Of a stretch of 64,000 bases of DNA, positions 22,547 to 34,209 are shown one piece after another. Made by a program: the position numbers and the translations under genes. The first letter of the stretch is position 1. Every line of letters begins with the position of its first letter. The notes beneath the pieces were generated by a model, which saw only the letters and a list, made by a program, of their open reading frames with translations, was not told where the DNA came from and searched no databases. The stretch covers positions 124,001 to 188,000 of the forward strand of contig JBAIAA010001105.1 in NCBI GenBank assembly GCA_037893245.1. The letters are read 5' to 3'. This DNA comes from Crossaster papposus (Eukaryota > Echinodermata > Asteroidea > Velatida > Solasteridae).

Positions 22547-25500
22547 CTGCGGATCATTAACAAGTGAGAAAACGAATAAGGGAATTTATTCTACATTGGT
22601 TGTCACCTTTGGGTGTGACATCCTAAGGATTGTTAACATTTAATTATTTTAGCATTAACACAAGTTAGTAAATCCTCAGGTGAGTATCATTGATAAATTC
22701 AGCATTTAAAGTCGCAGGTGACTCTATGGGCTCCGGTCGCGGTCTTACAAAGACGCTGTTTACTCAGCTAGTCTGCTTCCAAGACCACAACATTCTCACT
22801 ATTTTTGAGGTCCGGTTACGCTAACATATATTGTTATTGCCCAGTCAACTACACGTAGGCGCGGCCCAGAGCACTTTGTAAAACAGCTTCGTTTAGCCTT
22901 TCGCAGTAGCCAAGTAAATAATGGGTTAGGTTATAGATCACAAGATTGGGGTTCGAGTTCGGATGATGCAAATTTTGAATCGACTATTTTGGACTCCAAG
23001 TTTATTGTGGGAAGAGTTTAATTTAAGGGAAAGCCAGGTTCCGAGAAACTAAGTACATGTATCTTCCATGTAGTGTGGTCTAGATACACCCAGTTCTGAT
23101 AATAAGTCTTTACCAGGCTGGGGAAAAAGACTAGAGGAATTCCTCGAGTTTGAACAGTATTTTCCCTCGTTATTGATATTTGCCAGAGACACTTTCAAAT
23201 TCAGCAAAAATCGAAGCTCATCACCTCCGAAACTGTACATTCGTGGCGCGGCCTATTGTAAACATATTTTTGCAATAGGCTGGTTGCGGGCAAACATTAC
23301 CGTTGCATTTTAGTAGGCGGGCTTCAGACCTAATACGCCAAGCATATAATTAGCATATATTACAGCGATTTCCCTGTAATTTTTGAAATATTACCGGACC
23401 CCATTTTGTTAAGTCCAAATGACAATGGGGTCGAGGAACCAGACTAACTTCCTGCCCACCACTCATACTGGGCGATGAGAAGCGCTACATGGCCCTGTCA
23501 CACCAGAACGTTTTAGGCCAACGCGTGAGTAGCGCGTTAAAAATAGTTGATACGCTGGCAAACGCTGAACTTCCACAGAAAAAGTCAAGTGGAACCGTGA
23601 TTTTAGCGTGTCCATAACGCGTTGATAACGGGTTTATAGCGTTCGCCAGCGCGTGAGTAACGCGTTAGTAACGCGCACGACGACTGATGAACGACTGCCC
23701 AGCGCGTGAGTAGCGCGTTCCAACGTACTGCAACGACCACATGATTAGTTGTATAAAAAGCCGACGCGCTACTACCGTAATAGCCCTGACACACCAGAAC
23801 GTTTTAGGCCAACGCGTGAGTAACGTGTTGAAATTTCGGCAACACGCGGGTAAACGTTGACCAACGCTAGGCCAGCGTTCGCAACACGCTGAGCGCGTTA
23901 CCCACACGCTGGAACACGCTGTCACACGCTGAGGCAAAAATACATTTTTCAACATACCTAAATTTTCAGCGTTTGCCAGCGTGTGACTGCACACGCTGGC
24001 GGCGCGCAGGAAGGCCGTTACTCACGCGTCAAACGCGATAGACGATCGTTACCAACCCACTACTCACACGATGGAAACCCGCTGTCGTATTTTTACTATA
24101 AATTAGTGATGCGTTCCTCACACGCTGAGCGCGTTCCTCACACGCTACTCACGCGCTGGCATACGCTATGAACCCGTTATCAACCTGTATGGACACGCTG
24201 AAATCACGGTTCCACTTGACTTTTTCTGTGAAAGTTCAGCGTTTGCCAGCGTATCAACTATTGTTAACGCGCTACTAATGCGTTGGCCTAAAACGTTATG
24301 GTGTGACAGGGCCATAACCAGCGTGTCACCAGCGTGTGAGTACCGGGTTGATAACGATCGTCTAGCGTGTTCGACGCGTGAGTTACGAACCTCCAATGTA
24401 TATGTAGGTATGTTGAACAAAAATGTGTTTTCCTCAGCGTGTGACGGCGTGTGACAGCGTGTCTCAACGTGTCGGTAACGCGCTTAAGCGTGTTGCTAAC
24501 GCTGGCCTAGCGTTGGTCAGCGTTTGCCAACGTGTTGCAAACATTACAACACGTTACTCACGTGTTGGCCCAAAACGTTCTGGTGTGACAGGGCCATAAG
24601 CGGCTTCACCCGCCTCGACTCCATGGGCGCGTGCGCGTTCCTCCACTAACCCCTGGCCGTGAGGAATGCGTAAACGACGCTCACTGGCTATTAAGTGCAT
24701 ACTGCGCGCGTATTTCGTAAACTGCACGCCCTGAATGTAATGCGCGCACGTCACGTATGAACATTTCTAAGTCTGCGCCTTACCTGTACAATATGGATTA
24801 TAAAGCCTCGGGTTTTTTGCCCAAAACCCGTTTCTAACGTTACAGATGGACGACAGAGGTACGTAAATTTAATGTAAATTCTTGCTAAATAACGCGACGT
24901 TAAAATATCATGTTTGAAAGGATTAATTCTACAAAATAACAATTACAAAATGTTAACGATGGCGTCGCGCATTAAACGCATCGACTGCAGCCCGAATTTA
25001 AATGTGCCAATATATGGCACATTAGACAGATCCGGGGGTTAAGATCGCGCAAGGCATGGTGGGGAAACAAGGCGCAGCAAGATCGTAGCCATGGTAACGA
25101 GGTTGCGGATTCACATACTTATGTGAAGGAAATCAACGGCATTCTGGGTAGCGTATTCTTGAACAAACACAGCAATGTGTGTACATATATCTTCCATCGT
25201 GGGCCCCCTATTGTTCCTGTTTGTTTGTACTTTTTGGAAGGTGTTATGGACGGTTTGGCCTCCTTAGCCATCCTGCCCAAGGGATCAAGACTAAACAATT
25301 GAACACAACTTAAACGTTCTTCTTCTTGAAAACGTAGACACACAACAGGGTGTTTTATTTAAACACAACTCAAATGAAATACTAGAAAATATACTTGATA
25401 AATAATACACGAATAATGCACCGTCGACTCGGTGGCGCACCTGAAGGAGACAGACCACGAGTCGACGTTGGGTGTGCCTTATATACTTAACTATTACATA

Positions 25501-25787
25501 ACTATTACATAACATCCACCATGGAAGGAATGGTAACCTCCATGGAACAGCCAGGTGTACATAATCACCGTGACCAGTGAGCGTGAACTAAACATAAATG
25601 TGGGCCGGGGTGAACGTCGTCACAAAGGCCTCGCATATATGTTTTGCACACGAATTTCAATCATGGACTTTTGGTCAATCGTGGACCCTATAATTGTCCA
25701 CTATTGTTCTACGTCAACGTTTTAATGTGGATACAAACTAAACCAGCGCACACTCACGCACACAACGTTCATATGTTCATACTCAAG
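22547..25787 (-). other. Intron 2 of copy 2, left part with a 2.5-kb insertion
   Basis: Up to about 23101 the DNA matches intron 2 of copy 1 (to 3903). From about 23102 to 25628 it has no counterpart, then homology resumes at ctcgcatatatgttttgcac (as at 3924). The inserted part contains the interleaved inverted-repeat element and about 1 kb to its right with a CpG-rich start (24600-24740) and no recognised gene. Confidence 0.55.
23489..24597. mobile_element. Element with two interleaved pairs of inverted repeats
   Basis: Outer ends share atggccctgtcacaccag and about 50 bp of inverted similarity. Four related arms are present: A (23489-23665), B (23780-23965), A' (24140-24316) and B' (24400-24597). 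Beyond the common first 45 bp, A is complementary to A' and B to B', so the pairs cross. Words such as acgcgtgagta, aacgcgtt and cacgctg recur dozens of times. The family is unknown, no ORF is credible, and the target duplication is unclear. Confidence 0.6.
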
Positions 25788-26587
25788 TGTAGCGGACGTT
25801 GTGTATTATTTACCTTTTCTTATTATTTTGTCTTTAATTAATACCATTTAATCATCTCTAGGTTTAGAAATTATGTTATCCTCATTATCTAGCTTAGACA
25901 TGTACATGTACAATTTAGATGTACAATTTAGTGTAAGATCCCTTGACCACAGTCCCCGATCCCTGCACGACCTTGTTTTGCTCAACTCTGCCAGGCCTGG
26001 GTGGCGGTCCCCATAGCAACCTCCCCCAACTCCAGAGCAAACCATTCCCTAAGGTGCCATAATTTAACCCTGTTGAGACACTGTCTGTGCATTGACCATA
26101 GTTTTAGCCCATTTTCCCAGCATTCTGTTGCTAGTGTCCATACCTACCACACCTGTTTTTATACCGTTAGTTTTACACACCAGTTAGTTTTACACACCGT
26201 TAGATACCCGATTTTGGCAACAACCCCAGCGTAGTAAGTACATAGTTTTTCTCCATTATCTTATAGTTTAATTATTACTAGTTTAATATCTAATTGTTTA
26301 TTTCCTTTTTGTGTACCCAATTTACTTAATTCTACCATTTATATTAGTTTATAATTTCCCCTTATATTTTGTTGTTTTTCAGCAAAACCTTCCTTCCATA
26401 CTTCCTTATACCGTACTTCCGTACTTCATTACTTCCATCTTACATCTGTACATCAAAACCTCATTTCTGCAATTGATTCTACTTGATTGAACTGTAAATA
26501 AAGACATAAAGGAAGCGTATATTGTACCATGGGACACTTTTCTTCACACCTTACGACAACGCAAGTCTATAGCTGTAGTCGGCTATA
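25788..26587 (+). repeat. 5' LTR of BEL/Pao element
   Basis: The LTR is 800 bp. It differs from the 3' LTR by about one substitution (aatttaacc against gtttaacc near 26060) and by about 11 extra bases (around 26072-26083). It contains AATAAA-like ctgtaaataaagac near 26495, a plausible polyadenylation region. Confidence 0.9.
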
Positions 26588-26632
26588 TTAGTTTTGTACG
26601 ATTTAACTTGAATCCTATGAGACTTTTTCGTT

Positions 26633-29600
26633 ATGAATAACAATAATGAGAACGGCGGTGATGGAGATCCCCCAGAAGGACAGGATGAATTTACTCAAGA
26701 TGAAATAAACGTCGGTGACTCTGCAAGCCAGCACAGTTACCGATCACACCAACCCTCACGTGCCGGATCAATTACTTCATCAGTGAGGTCGTCGACCTCG
26801 AGTGCCCACGTAAGAGCCAGAGCAGAAAGAGCTGCACTTGCGGCAGAGGCCAAGGCCCTGGACGAGCAAAATGCCCTTGAACTTGAAACTCTTCAAGTTC
26901 AAATGGAGATCCAACGGCGTGAGGTCCAAGTTCAAATGGAGATCAAACAGCGTCAGCTCAAATTACAACAAAGAAAACGCGAAATCGAGCTGAAGGTTAA
27001 ATACGCCAGAGCCGATGCCCTGGCCCAGACGTATGCTGAGGCTGAGAACACAACTTCAGACGTGTGCTTCAAACCCAACCCTACACTTAAACCTACACCG
27101 AAGCGCCCTCTGGAATATGTACACACCCCATACCAGTCTGCACAGCCCAGCTATACGCCAACACCATTTTCCATTCCAACACCCGCTGCTGCTACATCAT
27201 ACCAACCTGACATGGGAAATCTACTACACCAACTGATCAGTGACACGCGCGTTCATCAACAATCCCTGGTGGACGCATTTCAACTCCCTAAGGCGGAGCT
27301 CACAACGTTTGATGGCGATCCCCTCAGATACTGGACATTCTTTCGAGCGTTCCAGAACACTGTTGCGAGGGAGACGGTAAGCGACGGTGCTAAATTGACG
27401 CGCCTGCTCCAGTACTGCACCGGTAAAGCAAGACAACTTCTCCAGTGCTGCACCGTGAAAGAACCTACAGAGGGCTATGCCCTCGCACTCCAACTTCTCA
27501 AGGAGAGATATGGCGATGAGCACACTATATCACAAGCATGGATTGACAAGGTCACAACGAGGCCCAATGTCACAGACAACGAATCTCTGCAAGATCTCGC
27601 CGACGATTTGAGATGCTGTCGAGAGACCCTTGACACCATGGGGTACCTCAATGAACTGAACAACAGAACCAGTCTACTTCTCATTGTTGACAAGCTACCA
27701 TACCACCTGAGAGCCAGATGGCTACGAGAGGTACACAAAATAAAGATTACCAAATCAAGACCCCCAAATATTGATGACGTCATGCAGTTTGTTACAAGGG
27801 CGGCCGAGGAGGTTCGAGACCCAGTCTTTGGCAAAATCACCCAGAGGGGATCAGCCAAAGGAGACACCAAGCCAAAGTTCAACAAGACGAGCGGCCAACA
27901 GACGAACTTTGGCGTCCAAACCACATCTGCACCAACAAATCCTTACGGCAAACCCAGAACAAGGCCAGCCTCATCGTCACCTCATGATCCCTGTCCCAGT
28001 TGCGGACAATCCCATCACCTTAACCAATGTGATGCATTTAAGATGCTCAGAGTTAAGGATCGGCTGGCCTTTGTGCAGAGCAAGAAGCTGTGTGTAAACT
28101 GCTACAAGCCAGGACACTTGGGTAAGGACTGCCCACGACCCTATGTGTGCTCAATCCAAGGATGCGGCAAAAAACACAACAAGTACCTGCACCTACCGCG
28201 CCCACAGAACAACTTCCCGTCCACAGGGACTGCTGCCGACTATGGCCAATCTATGACGAGTGGGTCTTCAAGCTCATCCCAGGTACAACCGGCAGATAAT
28301 CCCACGGTCGTCTGTAATTCCACCGGGGTCGGCCCTGGAAAGGTCGCATTACCCATCGTTCCTGTCAAGGTCAGAAGTCAAGGAGAACATCACTTTGTGA
28401 AAACATACGCCCTGCTAGATACCGGTTCAACGCAGAGCTTCTGCTCTGAGGACCTGACGCGCCGCCTAGGTGTCTGTGGGAAGGAGGATACCATCCGTCT
28501 TACCACACTCGACCAGAAAGAGGTCCAAGTATGCACCAATGTTGTCCACCTCGAAGTGGCTGACCTTGACGACACTCAACTTTTTTCGTTGCCAGGTGTT
28601 CTTACAAGGCCCCAGCTGAACATTGGCCTCAACAGTCTTGCAGTGCAGGGAGACTTGAGTGTCTGGCCACACCTCAGTGATTTACCGATACCAGATGTCG
28701 ACATTGACGATGTACACCTTCTTATTGGACAAGACGTCCCAGACATAATGATACCTAGGGAGGTTCGCGCTGGCTCAAAAGGCGAACCTTATGCTACCAA
28801 GACCGCTTTGGGATGGACCCTAAATGGTCCAGTAACACATCAGAAGAGGCCCAAGTCTTCATCCTCCTACTTTGTTAAACCAGACATGGATCTTCAGCGC
28901 CAGGTTGAAAGATTTTGGAGGATTGATGACGTGCAAACTGTGGGCAGTGACAACGAGACGATGTCTGTCAACCAAAAGAAAGTTCTTTCAATTTGGAAGA
29001 ACTCACTGCACCGTGACGGAGTAAACTACACCATGAACATTCCATTCAAGGAAAGACCACCACATTTGCCTAATGACAGGTTGATGGCAGAACACCGACT
29101 TAAATTGTTGGGTAAGCGTCTTTCCAAGGACCCCTCACTCAAGGAGAAGTACACCAGCGGCATCCATGATCTCCTTCAGAAGGGATATGCAGAGCCAGTT
29201 CCTGCGGAGGACATTGATCGAAGAGAAGGCTGTGTCTGGTACCTCCCACATCATCCTGTGATCAACCCGCGTAAACCAGACAAGGTTCGCATTGTATATG
29301 ACTGCGCCGCCCGGTACCAAGGTACCTCACTTAATGACACCGTCTATCAAGGACCTGACCTGACAAACAAGCTGATCGGAGTTCTTCTACGTTTCCGACA
29401 AGAACGCATAGCTCTCATGGCCGACATTAAAGGCATGTTTCATCAGGTTCGTGTGTCCATGGCTGACCGAGACGCCCTTCGTTTCCTTTGGTGGAAGGGA
29501 GACGATATCGAGTCCCAACCACTGATGTACCGGATGACAGCTCACTTGTTCGGAGGAGTTTGGAGTCCAAGCTGTGCTAACTTCACCTTGAAGCGTGTAG

Positions 29601-31372
29601 CACAAGATTACCGTGAGTTGTACGACACCGCCACCATTGAGACCATAGATCAAAACTTCTATGTTGACGACTGCCTAAAATCTGTTTCTTCCGAAGATGA
29701 AGCCACTCGACTAGTCAGTCAGTTACGTGAGTTGCTAGCCCGTGGAGGATTCCGACTGACCAAGTGGTTAAGTAACTCTCGCACCGTGTTGAAGTCACTA
29801 CCCCAGGCCGAGTGTGCAAAGGCTGTCATGTCTATGGACCTAGATAAGGAACTACTTCCTTCCGAGCGAGCATTGGGAGTACTTTGGAAGATCGAGACTG
29901 ACACCTTTGGATTTGACACCAACCTAAAAGAGAAACCCGATACCAGAAGAGGATTGTTGAGCGTCACAAGCTCAATATACGACCCACTTGGATTTGTCAG
30001 CCCCTTCGTCCTAAAGGCAAAGATGATCTTCCAGACACTCTGCCGCCTTAAGATAGGGTGGGATGACCCTATTCCCAGCACCATTCTCGAGCAGTGGAAA
30101 CGGTGGTTAACAGATCTGCCGTTGATAGAAGAAATGAAGGTACCAAGATGTGTTAAACCTGTCCACAGTGAAGCCATTGTCAAGGCACAGTTACATCATT
30201 TCGCAGATGCGTCCGAACGAGGTTACGGTGCCGTCAGCTACCTACGTCTTACTGACACCGACGGTCGAAATCACTGCTCATTCGTGATGGCTAAAGCTAA
30301 ACTTGCGCCGCTTAAGACGGCTACTATACCTAGACTGGAGCTGACCGCGGCAGTCGTGTCTGTGAAGCTTGACAGAATGATCAAACTCCATATGCAATTA
30401 CAATTTGCAGAGTCTATCTTCTGGTCTGATAGCATGATTGTCCTCCAATACCTTAGCAATGAAGATAAGCAGTTTCAGACCTATGTCGCCAATCGAATCG
30501 CCATGATCCAAGATCAATCCTCCCCAAACCAGTGGAGACATGTTGATTCTGCCTCAAATCCAGCAGATGACGTATCAAGGGGAATGGCAGCCCAACAACT
30601 TATCGACTGTGAACGCTGGTTGAATGGTCCAGCCTTTCTACTGAAAGAGGAAGATGCTTGGCCAGTTCAACCAGACCTCAAGTCCCTTCAGCTGCAAGAA
30701 GAGGCTGAGGTTAAGAAGGAACCACTGGTATACGCGACCAACACCAACACCGCACCAATGTCCGATCCTATGGATGACTTGATTGGTCGCTACTCATCCT
30801 GGTACGCTCTGAAGAGAGCAGTGGCTTGGGTCCTCCGTGTGAAACAGTTGTTGCGCATGAGAGCTCTCAAGCTGACTGACACAACCACCCTAGCTGGCAA
30901 GTCTCTGTCAGTTAAGGATCCCCAAGATGCCTCACCTCTCACACCCAACCACCTGTTACTCCTTCGATCTGGTCAGACCCTACCACCTGGACACTTCGAT
31001 ACCAAGGATCTCTATAAGAGACGCTGGCGCCAGGTCCAGTACCTCGCTGATGTCTTCTGGACCCGATGGTTGAAGGAATACCTCCCATCACTGCAGCACC
31101 GCCAGAAATGGCTACACCCGCAGAGAAATCTTCAGATTGGAGACCTTGTCTTGATCCGTCACGAGAGCACCCCACGCAGCAAATGGCCTTTGGGTCTTAT
31201 TGTGGCCACGCACCCAGGGAAAGATGGATATGTCCGCTCCGTTCGTGTCAAAACCCAAGCCGGAGTGTATGTTAGACCGACTGACAAGATCCGTCTTCTT
31301 GAAGCCGAGTTGACACCACCAACTGCGACGACTGATACCGGCCAGGATGAGGACGATAATGATAACACTTAG
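26633..31372 (+). CDS. BEL/Pao Gag-Pol polyprotein lacking the integrase core
   Basis: A single frame of 1579 codons. An N-terminal Q/E/R-rich coiled-coil-like segment lies at about 60-130. A BEL-type Gag region (DUF1759-like, AELTTFDGDPLRYWTFF) starts at about 218. Two zinc-knuckle-like clusters follow (CPSCGQSHHLNQC near 450; CVNCYKPGHLGKDC near 487). The aspartic protease has DTGS at 596-599. The reverse transcriptase has YVDD at 1010-1013, and RNase H starts near 1190 (FADAS). After about residue 1430 (DNA about 30905-30940) the sequence passes directly from the pre-integrase helix region into the C-terminal BEL domain (PNHLLLLRSG ... GDLVLIRHE, DUF5641-like). The integrase zinc finger and D-D-E core are absent, leaving the protein some 300-400 residues shorter than usual. 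The frame is otherwise intact, so reverse transcription is conceivable but integration would need help in trans. Confidence 0.88.
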   Translation: MNNNNENGGDGDPPEGQDEFTQDEINVGDSASQHSYRSHQPSRAGSITSSVRSSTSSAHVRARAERAALAAEAKALDEQNALELETLQVQMEIQRREVQVQMEIKQRQLKLQQRKREIELKVKYARADALAQTYAEAENTTSDVCFKPNPTLKPTPKRPLEYVHTPYQSAQPSYTPTPFSIPTPAAATSYQPDMGNLLHQLISDTRVHQQSLVDAFQLPKAELTTFDGDPLRYWTFFRAFQNTVARETVSDGAKLTRLLQYCTGKARQLLQCCTVKEPTEGYALALQLLKERYGDEHTISQAWIDKVTTRPNVTDNESLQDLADDLRCCRETLDTMGYLNELNNRTSLLLIVDKLPYHLRARWLREVHKIKITKSRPPNIDDVMQFVTRAAEEVRDPVFGKITQRGSAKGDTKPKFNKTSGQQTNFGVQTTSAPTNPYGKPRTRPASSSPHDPCPSCGQSHHLNQCDAFKMLRVKDRLAFVQSKKLCVNCYKPGHLGKDCPRPYVCSIQGCGKKHNKYLHLPRPQNNFPSTGTAADYGQSMTSGSSSSSQVQPADNPTVVCNSTGVGPGKVALPIVPVKVRSQGEHHFVKTYALLDTGSTQSFCSEDLTRRLGVCGKEDTIRLTTLDQKEVQVCTNVVHLEVADLDDTQLFSLPGVLTRPQLNIGLNSLAVQGDLSVWPHLSDLPIPDVDIDDVHLLIGQDVPDIMIPREVRAGSKGEPYATKTALGWTLNGPVTHQKRPKSSSSYFVKPDMDLQRQVERFWRIDDVQTVGSDNETMSVNQKKVLSIWKNSLHRDGVNYTMNIPFKERPPHLPNDRLMAEHRLKLLGKRLSKDPSLKEKYTSGIHDLLQKGYAEPVPAEDIDRREGCVWYLPHHPVINPRKPDKVRIVYDCAARYQGTSLNDTVYQGPDLTNKLIGVLLRFRQERIALMADIKGMFHQVRVSMADRDALRFLWWKGDDIESQPLMYRMTAHLFGGVWSPSCANFTLKRVAQDYRELYDTATIETIDQNFYVDDCLKSVSSEDEATRLVSQLRELLARGGFRLTKWLSNSRTVLKSLPQAECAKAVMSMDLDKELLPSERALGVLWKIETDTFGFDTNLKEKPDTRRGLLSVTSSIYDPLGFVSPFVLKAKMIFQTLCRLKIGWDDPIPSTILEQWKRWLTDLPLIEEMKVPRCVKPVHSEAIVKAQLHHFADASERGYGAVSYLRLTDTDGRNHCSFVMAKAKLAPLKTATIPRLELTAAVVSVKLDRMIKLHMQLQFAESIFWSDSMIVLQYLSNEDKQFQTYVANRIAMIQDQSSPNQWRHVDSASNPADDVSRGMAAQQLIDCERWLNGPAFLLKEEDAWPVQPDLKSLQLQEEAEVKKEPLVYATNTNTAPMSDPMDDLIGRYSSWYALKRAVAWVLRVKQLLRMRALKLTDTTTLAGKSLSVKDPQDASPLTPNHLLLLRSGQTLPPGHFDTKDLYKRRWRQVQYLADVFWTRWLKEYLPSLQHRQKWLHPQRNLQIGDLVLIRHESTPRSKWPLGLIVATHPGKDGYVRSVRVKTQAGVYVRPTDKIRLLEAELTPPTATTDTGQDEDDNDNT

Positions 31373-31526
31373 TTATTAGTGGAAGCTAATCAGCTTTTAA
31401 AGTTTCCTTACATTTAGGAACTAGTCTTCTTCATCTTAAATCTGCTTAGTATTTTATAGGGAGATTTAGAGCACAACTGTCCTTGACTTTCGTGGATGAC
31501 ACAATCAGATATGTCATCGGGGTCGG

Positions 31527-32315
31527 TGTAGCGGACGTTGTGTATTATTTACCTTTTCTTATTATTTTGTCTTTAATTAATACCATTTAATCATCTCTAG
31601 GTTTAGAAATTATGTTATCCTCATTATCTAGCTTAGACATGTACATGTACAATTTAGATGTACAATTTAGTGTAAGATCCCTTGACCACAGTCCCCGATC
31701 CCTGCACGACCTTGTTTTGCTCAACTCTGCCAGGCCTGGGTGGCGGTCCCCATAGCAACCTCCCCCAACTCCAGAGCAAACCATTCCCTAAGGTGCCATA
31801 GTTTAACCCTGTCTGTGCATTGACCATAGTTTTAGCCCATTTTCCCAGCATTCTGTTGCTAGTGTCCATACCTACCACACCTGTTTTTATACCGTTAGTT
31901 TTACACACCAGTTAGTTTTACACACCGTTAGATACCCGATTTTGGCAACAACCCCAGCGTAGTAAGTACATAGTTTTTCTCCATTATCTTATAGTTTAAT
32001 TATTACTAGTTTAATATCTAATTGTTTATTTCCTTTTTGTGTACCCAATTTACTTAATTCTACCATTTATATTAGTTTATAATTTCCCCTTATATTTTGT
32101 TGTTTTTCAGCAAAACCTTCCTTCCATACTTCCTTATACCGTACTTCCGTACTTCATTACTTCCATCTTACATCTGTACATCAAAACCTCATTTCTGCAA
32201 TTGATTCTACTTGATTGAACTGTAAATAAAGACATAAAGGAAGCGTATATTGTACCATGGGACACTTTTCTTCACACCTTACGACAACGCAAGTCTATAG
32301 CTGTAGTCGGCTATA
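31527..32315 (+). repeat. 3' LTR of BEL/Pao element
   Basis: This LTR is 789 bp and nearly identical to the 5' LTR apart from the short deletion and one substitution. The similarity marks a recent insertion. Confidence 0.9.
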
Positions 32316-32321
32316 CTCAAG

Positions 32322-34209
32322 TATGATCTTTCCGTCGCCAGGAGACTGAGGGATTCCAACGGTGAAGTGTAAATGGTGAAGAAAGATGCAACCAGGGATA
32401 CTCATGCGTGTGTGTACGCGGAGGATGCTTGAATTCCGTGCTTGTAGTGTGTGTGTGCTGGATGTGGTGTAAAGTGTATCACCTAAGTAGGGGAGGGTAA
32501 TGGAACTATAGGGGCCCTATAAGCAGTTGGCTTTGGGTAGAGACATGAGTACCCCTGAAAACCCCATTCTCGTGTTGAATGAACACGCGAGCGTGTGGCG
32601 CGAAGCCAATGCCCCACAACATTTTGGGTTATAGATGCTCTGTGGTGCAATCTGAGGTGATTCCTTTCCAGTTTCCTATGAAATAAATGACTTAATATAA
32701 TACATGTACATCTATGCTACCGATAATCGGACGTTTCGGTTTGTTTGCAATGAAATCAACTTTACTCAGCAGCCCAAGGGGGAGGGGGTTGCAACCGTTG
32801 CCCCCCCCCCCCCCCTACCCCCCCCCCCCCCCCCCCCCCCCCCCTACCCCCCCCCCCCCCCTCCTCCTTATGATCTGCCACTGGGCTGCCATCTTGAATT
32901 TTGTACTCCACACGGGTTGCATCTTTCTTAGACTTCCACTTTCAGGATCCATGTAACTCTGCTTCACTGTTGAAATCCCTGTCTACTGCCACCGCAAACA
33001 GCTTTTGTATTGACTTTTCAACATGCAAACCTAAATCTCATTTAATAAATAAAGTGGATACTAAACAGAAATTAAATTCAAAACAGTAATTTAAATGTTG
33101 AAAGAGGCACTGTGTCCTGAAATCCCCGAAAATGTTATGTTTTGGATTGTTTTCTGTTATTAATTCAAACATAACTATGGTTGAAAAGAAACCAACCTTA
33201 TGTCTTACCGTTCCCGAGAAAAGACGAAAAAACACATTGTTTACGTTTGACGGGCGGACATTTTGGGATATTCGAATACGCATTTACAACCGTACACGTC
33301 AAAGTCCAGTTGTCTTGACGGTCAGTTGTCAACTTAGGAATGCGTTGACTAGGACCGAGTTGGTTTGGGACCGAGTTGCTTTTGGACTGAGTTGACTCGA
33401 AAAATAGTAATAATGCTCGGCAGGCAGGTAGGCCAGGGCGGTGAAAGCGTGCACGAATTCGGTGGCCGTTGATATTTCTCACTGCTACAGACCATGTGCC
33501 CTCTGTTTAAATCTACATTGAAACGTGCCCGTCAATATGCGCACGCATTGTGTTTTACATCAATTTAGTTAAGAGGCGACATCAGTGGTCACATTATTCA
33601 AATGTGGTCTGACCTGTGGCGTCACTCCTCAACCAAATTTTATGCAAAACACGATGTGTGCGCATATTGAAGGGCACATTTGAATACAGATGTAAACACG
33701 TGACGTCAGAGGGCACATCGTCTATACATATAAACTCCGCAGAAGAATGGCAAATCTCTGGTAAATTTTATTTTTACCAACAAATTATATTCACTAAACC
33801 GATAAACACACACGCATTTGTAAGAACTGTTTTCAAAGGACATCTGTGCGACTGGAATCACGACCACACCCAAACAGCTCGAGTTTTGGAGGTCAGAAAT
33901 GTGACCCCAGAAACTCGTTCTACACAACAATAACACACAAAACGCCCATTTTTTTAAGGTTGGTTGTGTGGATATTTTTATATCCTACTATTATATCATT
34001 TCATTCAAAGCGCGTTTTGTAGCCCAATTGGATGATTCTTAGGACACAGTAGCCTTGGTCAAGGCGTGTTCGTCGTCATATGGACGGGTAACGATGAACG
34101 CCTTGACCAAGGCTAAGGACATTTGGCCTTTTAATACGATTAGGCCCATTTGTAAATTCAGATACAATCATGCATAAATGGCAGGGGTTGAAAGAAATTT
34201 AATATTTAC
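32322..34209 (-). other. Intron 2 of copy 2, right part
   Basis: This continues the intron after the BEL/Pao insertion and matches 4080-5487 and 46330-47456. A C-rich tract with scattered T and A lies at 32801-32867. At 33308-33330 the motif cagttgtcttgacggt occurs once, followed by a partial copy; in copy 3 the same motif is expanded. No gene is seen. Confidence 0.6.

Larger units (their letters stand above)
25788..32315 (+). mobile_element. BEL/Pao LTR retrotransposon with integrase deletion
   Basis: Two LTRs (25788-26587 and 31527-32315) begin tgtagcgg and end ggctata. They flank one long ORF. The element is bounded by ctcaag on both sides (25782-25787 and 32316-32321), the target duplication (5-6 bp is usual for this group). 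The pre-insertion sequence is seen in intron 2 of copy 1 near 4065. It lies antisense to the host gene. Total length is 6528 bp. I saw no clear tRNA primer-binding site directly after the left LTR. Confidence 0.9.

Noticed and set aside
32704..32956. Proline-rich open frames
   Set aside because: They are translations of a C tract in an intron; no support for a gene.
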